From Archilochus colubris (taxonomy: Eukaryota; Chordata; Aves; Apodiformes; Trochilidae), in NCBI GenBank assembly GCA_023079485.1, contig CM041083.1, positions 141,497,052 to 141,561,051 of the forward strand: a DNA stretch of 64,000 nucleotides, read 5' to 3'. The notes beneath the pieces are model-generated. The model was not told where the DNA came from, searched no databases, and worked only from the letters and a program-made list of their open reading frames with translations. Each line of letters starts with the position of its first letter. The first letter of the stretch is position 1. Both the position numbers and the translations under genes were made by a program. Positions 1 through 13,100 of this stretch are shown here, piece after piece.

Positions 1-3000
1 TAGAAACAGAAAAAGATCCATGACACCACGGCAAGCAAAGCAGCAGGGCACATGCAAATCCTGCATTGAGCCCTTTTCCCTCAAGCAGGGAGCTTGGTTT
101 TGAAGTGTGCTCTCCTACCTTGGCTTCTCATCACACAGACTGCTAACCCAGCCCTTATTTACCACCTAAGATGCCTTTTTGATGAGAAATGGAAACACTG
201 GGACCCTGTATCCATATGTCTGGCATTAGCTTGGCTGTATAGCCCTACATGCAGAGAGCAGCAGTTTGGTCATTATCTTGCATTGGCAGTCAAGGGGTGG
301 TCTCAGTGCTTTGGAGTATGGTTGAATTGCTGACATCTGCCTTTTCCTACTGCTCTGTCATCAGCTGAAACTCTGCACTTGTGGCCAGATTTGCTTGGAG
401 ACACTAATTAACCAGCACAAAACCCCCTGCGCTGTTTGTCTTCGCCTTTATTGCAAGATCCATGTGTCCTGCACAAGTTGTACCAGCTGGGAGAGATGCT
501 GAGCTGATCCACCTTCTATTTCATTAGTAACAACAGGGGGCTGAGGGGCTGATCTGCAGGCACTGTTTTATCTGGAAAGCAAGCAGTCCTCTGATTTAAT
601 GGAAATCAATGAACAGCATCAGACTAGAGACCTGCCAACATTCTTGGGGAAACATTTACTTAAGATAGCAGAGAGGTAAAGAGCATGTTTGCCTATGGGA
701 AGTGATGTGCTGCCTGAGGGCTAGAGTATTTTTCAGGTTGTTCTCCCCATCCTGAATAGAAAAAAAGAGGGGGGGTATGGGGGGGTGTGGGAGCTCTGCA
801 TCTGAACACCACAGCAGAAAAAAGCAGAAGCTGTTTTTGAACTTTGCTGCCAAACCTCATTGTAGTTCCCTGCAGAAGCTGTGATCCTTAGGGGAGCTGG
901 GCTCCTGGCCATTCTTCACATGCAGCCCTGTTGTTTGGTGGTGGAGCACACAGCTGGATATCCTGCTTGGAAATAGCTTTCCCAAGGGTGGGCATCCAGG
1001 CACTCCTCTGGATCACAGCCTGGATAAATCCCAGCAGCCCTGTTCCTGAGACGGTCAGGGACAGGTGAAAAGTCGTGTCCCAGGACAGAGGAAGGAGGCC
1101 AATTACTGGAATACAAAAGGACCTACAGCAGCCCCATGCTGTCCCCATCTCTGCTTTTTTTTTTGAGGGGGAACCTGCTCCACATCTCATAGCCTTCCAA
1201 CACGATCCTCATTCCTTGTTTGCTTGCCTACAGCACTGATGTGAAAATAGCAAGGGCATGTTCTTCTTAGCAAGACCAAAGCTAAACTTGTTAAAACTGC
1301 TGGAAACTTCCTCTTTTTCTCATCTTCTTGAAGAAAGATCTATCCCTGTCTGCTTGAGTAAGTCAGACAGGTCAGAGCAGGAGGCTGTGCCTCCCTCACC
1401 AGAGGCCAGCCTGGCCCCAGACACCTATCACCCCACCAGACACATTTCCTTAGGCTGGGTGGGTATTTCCCTGCCAGGGAGGGTTGGGTGGCCACTACCT
1501 CACAGCAGCACCACAGAACCTCTGCACCACAGCTCCCCTTTGCTTTTTCATCTTCTCCCTTCGTAGTGTGCAGACCCTGTACATGCTTTAGGACTGACAC
1601 AGTATTTGCTTTCTCTCTTCCTCTCCTGCCATCCCTCAGGCATGAAAGATTTCGCTTTTATTGTTTGGGAATACAGCCAAACACTCACTATTTTTAGAGC
1701 CCAGGGAGAAGCCCAAGTGCTGGGAACAACAGTCAGTTCATATGGGGACAGTCTTCCAAGAAAAAAATCATGTGATTAGGTTTCATCAGAGAAGATAGGG
1801 ATGACCATGCCCACGAGGAGGGTCACTGAGGATTCAGCAGTCTTATGGCTCTGTTCATGAACTTCATATTCACAGGGCTCGTCTCAAAGCTGCTGCCCTC
1901 TAACAACAGCCAGAAGTACATTTTTGGTTAAAGAACTTTTTAAAGAAGAGCTCCCCTTCCTCACCATCTCACACCCCAGTGAGGGTACCAAATATCAGTT
2001 CTTTAGTTTTAATTCCCCAGAAGATCCCTAAGTCTTACTTCATTTTTTCTTCTTGTGTGGTCTTGCTGTAGTTCATGAGAATTGCCCTGGTATCCTGCTC
2101 TACAAATCTCCTTGCCAGTGCAGGCTTCTGCCTTGGCTTATGTTTTCTGAACAATTCCAAGAAAAATATTAATATAAACATGCACCCCTGCTGCTCATTA
2201 GTGCTACTAGAATCAGTCTGGGGACAGCTGTTCAGAAAATACAGGGTTTTGGCGTATGTTGGATGTGCCCAAGTTGCTTTATTTAAAAAATAATTTTAAA
2301 AAAGTTTAAAATATTAAGCACAAAAAATGTTAACAATGTGAAATTAAAAAATCTAGAGCAGAAACAGTAGTAGAAACACGAATAAATACAAATCCTACCA
2401 TTTGGGGCTTTTTAGTTTCATATTTTGGGTTGAAGACAGGTATGGAATCTGGTGGAAACTGTGCAACTTGACATGTCATGACCAGTCCCTGGTCATGTAA
2501 ACATGAGTTTTCTATAGTCAGCACTTAGGAACAACTTAAAAAAAAATAAATCAATTATTTCTGTTTCAACAAGGCCACAAGAGGCCATTTGAGTAAACTG
2601 ACAAGGCTGTGTCTAGGAAAGACCTGGCAACAAACTGCATCATGAATTTATGGAAAATTCAATTTAAATCTCCAATAGCAGTAGTAATTTGCCACCATTC
2701 ATTTAATTAACTAATTAAAAGCAAACCAAGCCTGTGATCAAGATAGCAATTTCCTCTTTCTGTTGTATTAACCTATAAATATGGGGATATCATGCCCCTA
2801 AGCTTTAAAGCAAAGGATTTACTTTTTAGATCTCCAAAGAGAATTCTTTCTTTCCAGGAGAAAATTCATTGCTTCTTGACTGAATTATGAATCCTTATAG
2901 ACTAAATATTTTCATAAATTGAAGCTAGAAGATGGGGGGTAATATTTTTCAGTTTTTTTTTGCAACTGGCTCTGACTATAATGCTTAAAATTTTATTTTT

Positions 3001-3897
3001 AATGTTGATGTGGGTTATTTCTTCCTCTTCTTTTGCTGCCTGAGGAGAAAGATCTGAAGATACTGGGTAATAAAACAAAAGACACAGAAAAATTAGACTT
3101 AAAATAAAGGCAGTATACCCCAAAGTTTGTTAATGGCACCTGTCTCAGTGGGTAAGGAGCAATACTAAGTGTGTTGCAGCCCTTCCCCAGACATTCCCCC
3201 CAGACTGTCACAACTGCAGCAGCACCACTGGCAAAGGCTTATAAATGCAGCTGGGGACTCCACTGTCTTGTCAGCTGATGTGAAATGAGTAAATATAAAT
3301 ACCTGAAAAGTGATGAATCAATTAGCTTGAATCGATCTGTCAGAGCATTTTGGAACCAAACTGACTCCAAACCAAAACCCTTGCAGAACAGAGAAGCAAA
3401 ACTCGATTCTTGATTTTCTACCACCATCTTTAGGCTGGTGCTGGTACAGACAGGTGCAAAGATGCCCAGCAAGCTTATTTAAGCACATCATCTCATATAT
3501 ACAGGGCTTTTACAGGTTTGGGAATTACTGATGTGGGAAATTTTGGCCTTTCTCTGCAAGATCAGAGCCTCACAGAGCTCCTCGTGGTTTGCCCTCGCTC
3601 TGGCCACCACCCAGCCTCTCCTTCAGCAGGGCTGAGGGACTCATCTTCTTGCTGCATTGCTTGATTGGATAAGGAACACCATGACTTTGTCTTGGAGCTT
3701 GCTTTTTGTGTACACCATGTTTGTTTGTTTTTTTCCCCTCTCTCTCAAGTATTTATCTAAACATAACTCTGCCCCTTCCCAGATTTCTCAAGAAAAGGCT
3801 TGTGTGAGGATTCTTCACTGTGAAGCCACTTTGGACTAAGCAAAAGAGTTAAAGCCCACTGATATCGGGGGTGTTTGTTTATGTGTGACCAGATAGT
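1..3897. other. Intergenic DNA, no gene recognised
   Basis: Mixed composition with many short open frames, none over 102 codons, none with a recognisable domain or splice pattern. I looked on both strands for a Gla domain or serine protease exon of coagulation factor VII, which follows MCF2L in mammals, and saw none. A G-rich run lies near 770-790. Confidence 0.6.
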
Positions 3898-4056
3898 CAA
3901 GTTGTGGCTGCCCCATCCCTGAAAGTATTCAGGCCAAGTTGGATGGGGCTTGGAGCAACCTGCTCTAGTGGGAGGTATCCCTGCCCGTGGCAGGGGGGTT
4001 GTAAATAGGTAATCCTTAAGGTCTCTTCCAACCCAAAGCATTCTTTGGTATCTTGA
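3898..4056 (+). mobile_element. CR1 LINE 3' fragment
   Basis: Plus-strand sequence runs from GGCTGCCCCATCCCTG through GTTGGATGGGGCTTGGAGCA to CTTCCAACCCAAAGCATTCT. This is the standard CR1 3' end in sense orientation. It is 5'-truncated, as most CR1 copies are. Confidence 0.88.
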
Positions 4057-4059
4057 GCT

Positions 4060-5733
4060 AACCAAGTGCATGAGGGGAAGGGAATGGCTGCCAATGGCTG
4101 CTCTACCCAAGCTCCAGCAGAGCCCTGCAATGTTCTGCTGCCCTGGGCACCCCATGCCTGCTGCCCTTGGAGGCCACCCCTCTCAGACTCATTGTGGCCA
4201 CAGGAGCAGGTGTGGCAGCTATCATTGAGATAGGTGAACACTCTGCCCCTTCTGGAATCTTATCAGGACAAAAACTGCCAGCAGAAAGATGTGTGTGGGG
4301 ATAACTGAGCTGCTCCCTCAGGCAGGAGGAGCTGCCAAGATGAGGGGTGCAGCACCATGAGGCAGGAAAGGAGCAGAGAGGGGAGTTTGCTGCTGGACTG
4401 ACTGCTGCTCCACACAGCTTCTGCTTCAGTGGCATTTAGCACTTTTTTGAGTTAAACTGTCTTGGAGCCCTGGGGTCCTTGTCCCACTGTATCTACCAAC
4501 CCCATGTGCTTCCCTTAAAAAACAACCCATCCTTCTCTGGCTTTTGAACTCTGGCTGAAATGTTACAGTCCCTCACCCCACAGTGCCCTGCCAGAAAGCC
4601 ATCCATCCCTCCAGCCTAGCATGGCCAGCAGCTGCTTGGGAACCTGCCCTAGGTGTGAAGGAGCCTGCAGAGGGACTGGCTGGTGGTGGGACGGGCTTGT
4701 GTTGGGATGGATGCTGAATGTCACTTTATACACTTAAAAACTTCCTTTCAGTGATGCCCAGCAACACCAGCCCCACTTAAATAAAAAAAATAAAGAGGCA
4801 TTAAATAAATTGACAGTTTAGAAAATAAGGACCACTGATCACCCCCTCAGACACTTTCTCTTAAAAATGCATTTACTCAGCTGGGTTATCTGCAAAGAGG
4901 TGGCAGATGACTTTCTGCTTGCCAAGGGGATTATCCATGGGGAAAGAAAAGGAAACAAAGATGTCAGGGAAAGAAACAGGTACATGGGGCTCAGGCAGCC
5001 AGTGAGGGATCTGCTGAGGGGAGTGAGCAGCCAGCTGGGCAGGAGTGTGGCAAGGCAGCCCTGGTACCGATCAGAGCAGGCTGAGATGTAGGGCAGCAGG
5101 TACCTCCTGACAGGACAGCAGAGGGTCTGGATTTACTGAGAAGAAAACACCTGCAGGATATCAAAACTAAAGCCAGCTGCAGAGAGAGACATAGAAGAAG
5201 CTTGTGATAGCTGACAGCCAAGTAACCATGTGAGAGATGAAGCTGAAAAAGTAGTTGGAAAGACTGCAAAGATACAGTGCAGGACTCTAACCTGGGGCCA
5301 TTGTGGATGGTTCCAAGCTGAAAATGCCATCTTGAGGTACAGAGGATTGGAAATATGCCAAAAAAACCCCCAAACAAACAAGCAAATGGGAAAAATCTGA
5401 CATAATCTTGCTAGCAAGGGAATCAGCATCTCACTGCCTGAGCTGGATCTCAGGAGCACCTTCTGCTGCCTTTTATGCAGAAGTTCACCATTTAAGGTGA
5501 ACAGAAGCTTTGCTCCACATACTGCTTTTTGAACATGGTACTGCACTCTCTCCTGCATAGAAAAGTGACAAGCTCAAAGTTTCACAAGCCTTAAATTTTT
5601 TTCCTGGATATATAAAGGGAAAAAGGGTAAATTTTGTAAGAATATTGGATAGCATTTAGAAGTGGCTTCTGTAAGTTGCCTGGAACAAAGGAAGTGGAGC
5701 ACATCTAATACCATTGCCAGAGGCCTTGGGCTG
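4060..5733. other. Intergenic DNA, no gene recognised
   Basis: GC-richer than the surroundings from 4060 to 5130. The longest open frames (minus strand 3757-4155 and 5133-5558) show no domain and partly run into the CR1 copy. Nothing else seen. Confidence 0.6.
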
Positions 5734-6285
5734 TCATAGAATCACAGAATCATAGAACTGGCTAGGTTGGAAGGGACCTCAGAGATCATCGAGTCCAACC
5801 CTTTTACCACCGCTGCAGTTACCAGACCATGGCACTGAGTGCCACATCCAGTCACTTTTTAAATATCTCCAGGGACGGAGAATCCACTACTTCACTGGGC
5901 AGCCCATTCCAATGTCTGATCACTCTCTCCATAAAGAAATTCTTTCTAATATCTAACCTAAATTTCCCCTGGCACAACTTAAGACCATGCCCTCTTGTCT
6001 TGTTGAAAGTTGTCTGGCAAAAGAGACCAACGTCCACCCGGTTACAACCTCTTTCAGGTAGTTGTAGACAGTGATGAGGTCTCCCCTGAGCCTCCTCTTC
6101 TCCAGGCTGAACAGCCCCAGCTCTCTCAGCCTCTCCTCATAGGGTCTGTGCTCGAGTCCCTTCACCATCCTGGTTGCCCTCCTTTGGACCTGCTCCAGGA
6201 CCTCAATATCCTTCCTGAACTGGGGGGCCCAGAACTGGACACAGTACTCGAGGTGTGGCCTCACCAGGGCTGAGTATAGGGGCAG
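5734..6285 (-). mobile_element. CR1 LINE fragment with end of reverse transcriptase ORF
   Basis: The left end carries the AGAATCA-type short repeats of the CR1 3' terminus. Reading leftward on the minus strand, 5953-6264 stays open and gives [15 protein letters not shown] and [19 protein letters not shown], the C-terminal end of the CR1 reverse transcriptase. About 550 bases, among the better preserved copies here. Confidence 0.95.
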
Positions 6286-9200
6286 AAAAGGAGCAGTCCT
6301 CCTGCTCCAGCCGATCTCCCCCTCTCAGGGTGCTGTAAAGGGCAGGAGAACTATTTATCAAGAGCTTAGCTACTACAGGGCAGAAAACTACCTCACCACC
6401 TGAAGGTCTTTACATAGCCACTCAGTTCTGTCCACCTGTTCCTGAAAGGATGTCCTCTTTATCTTCCTTAACAGCTTCTAAACTTAACAATTTACATGTT
6501 ACCTGTTAATCTCCTTTCACATGAAAGCTTAGAGAAGTTACTACAACATCTAAGCATTTTATTTTGATAATACATTATCTAGACAAAATTTACACCAAAT
6601 CTTAAGGGACAACAGAATCTACCTTTTCTATTCCTACATCCTAATTTAAGGGAATTGAAGCTGCGTAACTCTCTCATACCAGGCAGATATGGCACTCAGT
6701 AACACAAATCTAAGGAGACTTCTAATTCTGGGGATTTGTATGGACAGTCCAAACATTACAGGGCAGATTATAATAACCATCTGATGTATGATGCAGAGGA
6801 GGAATGGGAGTCTCTGTCATTTTGAGGTAAGTGATACAAATGAGTTATAGTCCAAAGTCCTCAGTTCTGCTCAATGACAACATCTGTACGGAATGGAGAC
6901 AGGGTTTTGTATTCCAACTAGCAAACTGCTTCTGTATGGAGCAGAAGAGCCAACACTGAGCCAGTTATACAGGACATAAGAAACCCAAGATAAGACCACA
7001 ATGTTTCCAATAAACATAATTACAATTATCAAGGGATAAATTATTATTACGTTTTTATAGAGAAAATTCTTCACTTTCTGTTAAGGTAAATCTGGGCCAG
7101 AATTCCTTCATTTGTTTTCTCTAACAATTATGATGTAGCTCTCTGCTCAGAAGGGCTGGACCAACTTCTGCTCAGAAAAGTAGGACTACATACTACAGAA
7201 GTAACTGTTATGTTAACAAGAATAAGAGTAAATCAAAGCAGTCAAATCCCAGCAACACCTTAGCTGGCACACGGCCACCAGCTCAGCCCAAATCACTCCA
7301 GTCAGTGTGAAATTCCCCTCCTGCTATAGCATGGTGACCCTTAAAGCCATTAAGCTGTGAATTCTCAGACCTTTTCCTCTTCAGATGCTGCAAGAGTGAG
7401 TGTGGTTTGTTTCTCACCCAGCTGCAGCCAGTGCCAGACACAGAGCTCCAATTTGTTCTACTAAGGTGCCAGGAACAGGATCAAGAGCTGTGTGTGTATG
7501 GGAGGAGAGGAAACATGGGATGCACAGCTTTCTTCAGGAGAACCCAGCAGCAATGTGCTGTCTTCCAAAAAAAAAAAAAAGTGTGGGGGAGGAAGGGAAT
7601 AAAAGTGAGATCACCTGGCACTGGCTTTTATTTTTTATGCTCAGCCTGCAGACATGCTGTAAATGCCCAGTGCCAGGTAAGTGGCATAGGGTAAAATGTT
7701 TTTCTGAGCTGGTCCAAAATGAGTAGACAAAGGATTTAAACACATTCACCCTGACAAACATCTCTTTTTCTAAGCTTGCAATAGCTAAACAGACCTGGTT
7801 TTCTATCCCAAATCCTTCAGCCTATATCTGTTTCTATATGATACCCAAGACTGTGAGACAAAGTAAAACACAGAGCATATCTATATAAAGGCATTCAGCA
7901 GGAAGTGCTGAAATTTATTCAAATTTTTGTAATTACAATAGAGACCTTTGACTTTGAACTTCTAATTCACAACAGCAGTAAAAAAGGAAATGGTGAAATG
8001 GGTTTTTTTAAAGTGCAATGATGTGGAGAAAACCATTGAAATAACACAAATGAGGCCATGGTGAGCAAAGAAAGGACAGTCCCGTCCTAGCAATGACAGC
8101 AATATATAAGTAAATTATGTTACAGATAATTTACAAAATAACTTATGTAGATGAATACAAGCTGAATCTCATGTTGCCATTCCATTGTTAAATATCAGAC
8201 TAAATATTCCAGGTCAGCACAGTATTATATGGGATAATTAAACAAAGATCAGAGGATATCTGTGTTGGAAAAGATGCCTGAAGTAAAACCCTGATCAGTC
8301 TTTATATTGCAGTATTGCAAGAAACCCAAGTCTTTATGAATTGTAAAGTGACACATTCAGCAGCATGAGGACTATAAATACATCTTTTATATTGATACAT
8401 TATATCTACACACATATACATATCTACACACACATATATATAAACACAAAAACATAGATGCACATTTATATGTGCATAAATACATGTGTGTGTATATATA
8501 TGTTTCAATTTGTACTGCCCATGGTCAGTTGCATTTTGATTGCATCTGGGGTCGGGCTGTTTTTGCAACCCAGGGGTAAGATAATCCTTTAGAGTAGTTT
8601 ATGTTGAAGTTTCCTTAGCTGCAGCCTCTAAAATATGAAATTCTGGCATAAAGGTAGACTTCAGGGCTTGGCTGTCAGAGGGGCTGAGGACTTAACAGCA
8701 GTTCTCACAAACAATCTGCTGTGCTTAATGGTGCTGAATACTTAGGCTCTTTTAAATGTCCACACTATTTTCAGTAATACAATACATGAATCCCTTAAAA
8801 ATATTTGATTGATGGACAGAAGTTGGTATAGTTTTCCATACATACACACAGTTTTGGACTGTTTGTAAGGATGTTGGGTCAAGAAAGTCTGACAAGGTGA
8901 AAATTTACAATATTGGCTTATATCACACCTTGAAAAATGGCAAGTTTAGCACTCCCCTTCCTTTAAAAAAATTAAAATACTTGTCTGTAGCATAAGTCTG
9001 ACTCTTCTCTAATAAAGGTGTTGTTTGGGTTTTTACTTTTATTAAAAAAAAAAGTGGTTTTCTCTTTGAAAAAATCTTCAACAAACACTACTGACTAAAA
9101 TTGCATCTGGTTTCCAGCGCTCATAGATCTATCTGAAAGAAGGCTCTTGACCCACAGTATAGCCACAATAGTTCTCTCTGCATGTAACTGCATGTTAATT

Positions 9201-9853
9201 GTGAGAACTAGAGGTAACAATGCAATTAGCATTTAATTAACAAATAATTTAGTGAATAAGTACATTTGTGTTTCATTGTGCACCTACATAAGGAAAAAGA
9301 TACTCCTAAATTGCCAAGGCTATGTAAACACAGTGATCTTGGAAAGAATTTGGTTGTGAGGCCAAAATACCTCAGAAAAGAGCTATTTCATTGCACACAT
9401 TATTAAAAGGTTGAAAAGGATAAAATAATATTTTCTTTTGATACTGCTGTGGTCAGTGAATTGGTCCTGTCTGTATTCCCTGTATCCAGGGAGTAGAAGA
9501 ATATCCTGAAGAGCCCAGAGAAGAAAAAAGGCTGAACCAAACCTCCTTCCTGGTTGTGCTGAGTCCCACTCACTGCAATGACTGAGGTACATCCTTGGAG
9601 AAAGGGCTGTTTTGTGGGAGGAGAAATTGTAAACTCAGATTTATTTTCCTCATACCTGTCCTGTACAGTGATTTCTGTTATTAGTTTACAATGAGGATTT
9701 AGCACTGAACACATCTTGTTTGCTCACACTCAGATTCTGGCTGTTATGGAATTAAACAGTTCAGAATAAGAAAATGTGTTTTATGCTAACAGCTCTGCAG
9801 CTTTAGACTTCAGAGCAGAAGCCTTTACAAGACCCTATTTCAAATTGTTTAAT
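6286..9853. other. Intergenic DNA or distal 3' UTR, no gene recognised
   Basis: AT-rich sequence with a TA/CA microsatellite at 8390-8505 and a 14-base poly-A at 7567-7580. It could hold distal polyadenylation sites of MCF2L. No coding signal seen. Confidence 0.6.
8390..8505. repeat. Imperfect TA/CA microsatellite
   Basis: Alternating ACATATACAT, CACACACATATATATA and GTGTGTATATATATG runs. It lies downstream of MCF2L in intergenic sequence. Confidence 0.85.
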
Positions 9854-10040
9854 TTTATTTACATTTTATTCACATTCCATTCACTTTTCCTTGGGATCTT
9901 CTGGGAGAACCTGTAAAAATCATCAGTGGAAATACTCAAAGCTGGCGACACAGAACTGGTACTTCTCCACTGGAATCCACTGTGCACAAAATCACAAACT
10001 CTGAAGTTTCCTTCGATGGAGTTGAGGCAAAAATTTACTG
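9854..10040 (-). other. MCF2L: MCF2L 3' UTR (minimum extent) with polyadenylation signals
   Basis: Downstream of the stop codon, the minus strand carries AATAAA at 9865-9870 and again at 9854-9859. They are the first canonical signals I found after the stop, so a short 3' UTR of about 190 bases is possible. Further AATAAA copies lie near 9640 and 7913, so a longer UTR cannot be excluded. Confidence 0.5.
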
Positions 10041-10135
10041 TTAGCCCTTAATGTCTGAGACGCTGGTGCTGCTGGCATTGCAGCTATCACTGCAACTTGA
10101 TGATGTGCTCAAAGTGCTGGAGGCAGTGCCTGATT
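10041..10135 (-). CDS. MCF2L: MCF2L exon 30 of window (last coding exon)
   Basis: Acceptor TCCCAG, phase 1 in, TAA stop at 10041-10043. It encodes about 31 residues that are mostly Ser/Thr, with SSSCSDSCNASSTSVSDIKG at the end. Low-complexity serine tails of this kind follow the SH3 domain in some Dbs isoforms. Confidence 0.88.
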
Positions 10136-13100
10136 CTGGGAAGGAAATAAAAAAAAGCACAAGAAAATATGACATGGTTGGATTTTTTTTTCACAACCTT
10201 CCTTTGTAACAGGAATCTTCAAGAGAGACAATAATCTCATTTATAATAAATAGCCTACCAGAGCTGCTTAAAGATTGAGCTGATTTTGAATTGCCTATGA
10301 GCATCAGGAGATTGTTTGCTGGGATCCAACCTTCTCTACCAGAGCTCAGGTTCTTCACATACCTAAAAAATTACAAAAAAACCCAAGTCAGATTGCTTCA
10401 TTTGATGCCTTTGAAAGTCTTGCCCTAAACATCTGCCTTCCAAACACAATTCTGTATATAAAAATTTGCAAACACAGATCTGCATACCAATGTCCATCCT
10501 CTCCTTCACGAATCAGTTGAACCAGATCTCCACTTTTCACTGTAAATTCTTCAGAAACTCCTTTCTCATAATCAGTCACAACTGTATATTTACCAGGAGT
10601 CTAAATGCACAGAGAGGAAAAACAACAGAGTAATTTAAGGTATGCTGCAGCTTTTGCCATTGAAGTTACAGTACTTTTCTTTCCCATGCACATAGATGCT
10701 GAAGATGGTGTACATACACATACTGAGAAGCAGCAAAACTTTGCTGTTTAGTTACATGCAAATTCAGTACATAAGTTCTTACACACTCAAAAGCTTTCAG
10801 TGAATTGCTTCAATTACAAAATTAATGCAAATCTCTACCAAAAAGACAAAAAACAAAACCCAAACCACAAAAAAAAAAAAAAAAAAAAAAAGAAAAATTC
10901 AAACCCTGGCAAAGTTAGTGACACAATATTTGTAGTCAAGCACATCATCACTTGACTGCTGTATTCTGGCATAAGCAGTCACTGTCTCACAGGTCTGTGA
11001 GCACCCACAGGCACAGCTGGACCTTCCCAAGGTACGAAACACAAGGCTGATATAAAGGAAGGGGACCCTCTCCATTCCCTTTGGAATTTTGCCCAGGTGA
11101 GAGTTTCAAGGCAGGCACTTTTCTCCATTCAAGCTTCAAAAGCATGCCTACATAGTGCCACACACACTGGATCAGTAACACTTGCTTATCTCAGCAGCAA
11201 AGCATTTCTGGTTACCAGCTTCATCTCTCCGCCTCCTCCTCCTCCTCCTTCTTCCTCTGCATCTGATGAATTCAGTGGATCTTCAGCACTAGACCAGCCA
11301 TCATTTTCTTCAGATGCATCAAGAGAATGAGAGGTTTTGGCCCAACCTTGAGGAGCAAACAGCTGGTGGTTAACTTTGCAGCAGTGAGCCAGTGCCTGGG
11401 GGAAATGTTCTTCCTCACTGAAAAACTCTGAAGTGATCAACACAAGCAGGAGGAAAACTGCACGCAGGGAAATCACCACAACCACTGAGTGAAATTCACA
11501 GCTGGCAAAAGTTGGCCTCTTTCCATCAGAGTAAGTGGAATTGTGGTCACACACAGCAGTGAATTTGGCCCTTTAGGTCTATGTAGAGGGAAACCAAAGG
11601 AAAGAATGCAAACTCCCAACTAAAAAGCTGCTAGTCCTCTCTTACACAAAGGTAAGCAACAGATAGTCTTTTTCTTGGAAGGAGGGGGAAGACAGGAATG
11701 CACACTTTATGTGAAGAGGATGAACACATGGGGTTGGCACCCAAAGCAATCTAAACAGTATGCTGGAACAAGGGATGGATGCTCATTGCTTCCTTCAAAC
11801 TCTTGAGCACTCAGAGCTGGCAACAAATTCAGCACAAGCTACAGGCACTCAGTTCTTCACCTGACGAGGCAGTTTATTATTTAAGGGTGCTCAGGCTGCC
11901 ATAAGGATACTTAATCACCCTGACTTATTTTATTGGTAAGTCACTGCACCAAACACCACAAGAACAATCTCCTGCCTGTCATTTATTGCCAAGTGCTCCT
12001 TTTTCTCTCTCCGGGTGAATTATTTCATTTATTTACAAAGCTGAATCACAACCAGAATGCACAAAATCCTTTCTGAAATAAAACTACAGAATTTTTTACT
12101 AGTGGGATGTTTTTCATCGAGGTCAGGAGCTGCTAGTAAATGTGTCAAGTTTATACTGAAAAGAAGTCATCATAAAAGAAATATTTTCTAAGTAGGTTTT
12201 GGCTCAAGTCAAATGGTGACAATGAAACTCAAAAGTAGGAAAAGAAGAGCAAGCCTCCCAACTTGTGTGTAACTACTGAGCTGAGAAAGCACCAGCATTT
12301 TTGCTCTTCATTGCTTTTGAAGCATTTGTTGCATGGCTGATGCAGCCAGTGCTTTAGGAAAAAAAAAATCTGACTGTCATCAAGAGTAAAGCCAAAGCAA
12401 TTTAAGAATCATAGGCAGAAATCACACCAGAGCACATCAAACAGAGTGGAACTTTTACCTTTCCTGCGCTGCTGGGTGACCTGCACAAGGTTAGAAGTAC
12501 TGACCCATTTGGCCCTGTCCAGGGCTAAGAATAAACTTCCATCTGTGAAGAAACTGAGCAATAAATTCCTGCTGTATCCATGCAACTTTCCTTGGAAGCT
12601 CACATCCTACAGTTGGCTTGTGGGACTCAGCTGAAACCCTTTCTGCTACTTCCAAGTTAAGAACAATTCAACAAAAGAAAACTTAAGTCCTAATTATTCC
12701 AAGCTCTCATGAATGAGTTGCATGAAAGAAAAAGTGAAATCATACTGACTGGCCTGCCCATCTGGAACATTCTGGGTAACAGTTCAGGCTCAGGAACACC
12801 TCAGCCTCTTTTCCTAAGTTGTGGTGATGTGGGTAAAAGCAGACCTGCCTGATCCTGCCATAGCAGCAGTACTCCTAGTCCTCATACAAGCTGGCACTCT
12901 ATTACTAACAAGTCCATACAAAAGCCCTTCTGATCCTGGGTGGGGACTGGGGGGGTGAAAGGGAAGTGGTGAAAATGGTCACATACATATTAGCAAACTA
13001 CAGGTATCAGAATTACACATGCACATTACACGTGTATGGACGTGTTCTGCACTGTGAGGCTAAATGAGAGCCCTATAAAAGCAGGAAATGTCAGAAAATG

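Noticed and set aside
5953..6264. Minus-strand open frame of 103 codons considered as a host gene
   Set aside because: It is the C-terminal end of the CR1 reverse transcriptase inside the 5734-6285 element.
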